Virus record (IMG/VR): IMGVR_UViG_3300047550_004288
Coordinates: 1 to 38,445 of that record
Reading direction: 5' to 3' (one strand)
Length of the DNA stretch: 38,445 bases
Origin: a virus
Part shown: piece by piece, positions 37,702 to 38,445 of the stretch
Layout of the letters: each line of letters starts with the position of its first letter
How positions within the stretch are numbered: position 1 is the stretch's first letter
Made by a program: the position numbers and the translations under genes
Notes under the pieces: generated by a model
Told to the model about the DNA's origin: nothing
The model's input: the letters and a program-made list of their open reading frames with translations, nothing else
Database searches by the model: none

Positions 37702-38211
37702 ATGGAAATCGGAATCACTACAAATGCTGTCATTTTAGTTTTATCTACTATTTTTATTGGAGTTGCTACACCAATAAAAACTTATATTGGAGTTACCGCT
37801 AATCCAAATTTTGGTAACCCAATGTGGAAGTCAAGTGAAAAAAATTCCAACAGACAAATTAATCTGAAAGAACCAATAGGAGTATTTGGTATTCAGCATG
37901 ATGTGAATAAAAATGTTAGACTTTTTCTGGAGCATCAAAGTAGTATTCCGGAAAAAGATGATGGTTTAGGATTTAATCATCTTGGAGTGAAACTTTTATT
38001 TCCTGTTGAAAAAAATACAAATTTATACACCGGAATATCATTACATTCTCCTGAAATGGATAATGACAGAACAAAAATGAATAATCCAATTGTTATACTT
38101 GGTGGAGAATATGGGGGTCGAGATGTGAAAACTTTTGCAGAGTATATTAGTTCCGCTGATGATTTTAATAATGGTAGGTTTTATACCGGAATAAAATATA
38201 TCTTTAACTAA
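37702..38211 (+). CDS. Small outer-membrane barrel-like protein (169 aa)
   Basis: The N-terminus ITTNAVILVLSTIFIGVATP looks like a signal peptide. The rest alternates polar and hydrophobic residues in strands, with IGVFGIQHDVNKNVRLFLEH, YTGISLHSP, ILGGEYGG and the end YTGIKYIFN. The pattern suggests an eight-strand barrel, but no known family is assigned. It starts 4 bases after the previous stop and is probably co-transcribed. Confidence 0.65.
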   Translation: MEIGITTNAVILVLSTIFIGVATPIKTYIGVTANPNFGNPMWKSSEKNSNRQINLKEPIGVFGIQHDVNKNVRLFLEHQSSIPEKDDGLGFNHLGVKLLFPVEKNTNLYTGISLHSPEMDNDRTKMNNPIVILGGEYGGRDVKTFAEYISSADDFNNGRFYTGIKYIFN

Positions 38212-38214
38212 ATA
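38208..38214 (+). promoter_or_regulatory. Candidate late promoter (CTAAATA)
   Basis: CTAAATA(C) overlaps the stop of the previous gene, 58 bp before the favoured start of the next. It matches the variant seen at 1669 and in other cyanophages. Confidence 0.45.
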
Positions 38215-38272
38215 CAAAAGAAACTTCACTCATAAGACAATGAGCAGTACACCACAAAAAAAGGAAAGATGT

Positions 38273-38445
38273 ATGAGCACTATTGTTAGAATTACTGTAC
38301 TGAGTTGGAGTGCTGCCTTACTCACAGCATCATATGCTGGACTTCTTTCAAAGATGGACCCAACATTTATTGCTACAGTATTTACTGCTGCTGCGGCAAC
38401 CTTTGGAGTTGATACTCTGAAGAAAGGAGATAAGGAAGATGAGCA
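38273..38445 (+). CDS. Small two-helix membrane protein, holin-like, cut by the window end
   Basis: The ATG at 38273 follows a good RBS (AAGGAAAG); an in-frame ATG at 38240 gives an 11-residue longer form. The protein MSTIVRITVLSWSAALLTAS with a second hydrophobic helix (FIATVFTAAAATFGV) and a charged end KKGDKEDE shows two membrane helices and a charged tail, the layout of a holin. It lies 2.3 kb after the GH19 lysozyme gene, and no other holin is seen here, but the identification is inference. The stop lies outside the window. Confidence 0.6.
   Translation, partial: MSTIVRITVLSWSAALLTASYAGLLSKMDPTFIATVFTAAAATFGVDTLKKGDKEDE

Overview
The window is a stretch of a T4-like cyanophage genome (a myovirus of marine Synechococcus or Prochlorococcus). 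It is AT-rich, every gene lies on the + strand, genes are short and tightly packed, many junctions use ATGA overlaps, and short hairpin terminators with T-runs separate transcription units. The lineage is indicated by nrdB, a large phage tRNA array, two high-light-inducible proteins, pstS, a cyanobacterial SLH-type porin and T4-type late promoter motifs (TATAAATA and close variants). Identifications are by eye from protein motifs; no database search was possible.

Layout. 1-2727: the 3' end of nrdB, small acidic ORFs, a GIY-YIG nuclease, a secreted tail-lysozyme-type protein and a coiled-coil protein. 2786-3143: a non-coding leader with two sigma-70-like promoters. 3144-4833: twelve tRNA genes (Ile-TAT, Met-CAT, Leu-TAA, Arg-TCT, Ser-TGA, Pro-TGG, Asn-GTT, Thr-TGT, Ile-GAT, Leu-TAG, Gly-TCC, Val-TAC) separated by structured spacers with internal promoters and a two-copy RNA element. 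4862-8032: a Dps-family ferroxidase, a zinc-ribbon protein, and a run of very small, mostly membrane or unknown proteins including a Phd/YefM-like protein. 8220-30468: a surface-glycan (LPS/O-antigen-like) cluster of about 22 kb and 25 genes, with no terminator seen inside and overlapping stop/start codons at most junctions. It encodes nucleotide-sugar enzymes (GDP-L-fucose synthase, GDP-mannose 3,5-epimerase, a tandem nucleotidyltransferase, UDP-glucose dehydrogenase, two further epimerase-type SDRs), about a dozen glycosyltransferases (four GT11-like), five methyltransferases, a class II aldolase, a HAD phosphatase, a GDPD-like protein and an NAD+ synthetase.

30569-34384 is an auxiliary metabolic block: porin, then pstS behind a putative Pho box, then an hli operon (hli, a 28-aa membrane peptide, a 54-aa protein, a second hli, a peroxiredoxin). 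34457-38445 is a late-promoter-driven block of cell-wall and envelope proteins: a C39-like peptidase, a GH19 lysozyme that appears to need a programmed -1 frameshift, an autotransporter-like outer-membrane barrel, a second small barrel-like protein and a small two-helix membrane protein cut by the window end.

Together the genes suggest a phage that supplies its own tRNAs for A-ending codons, supports host phosphate uptake, photoprotection and redox balance during infection, and makes or decorates a fucose/galactose-type glycan. The strongest candidates for something undescribed are the dnaX-like frameshift site in the GH19 gene (35367-35410), the covarying two-copy RNA element in the tRNA spacers, and promoters whose -35 box lies in or beside a hairpin or terminator.
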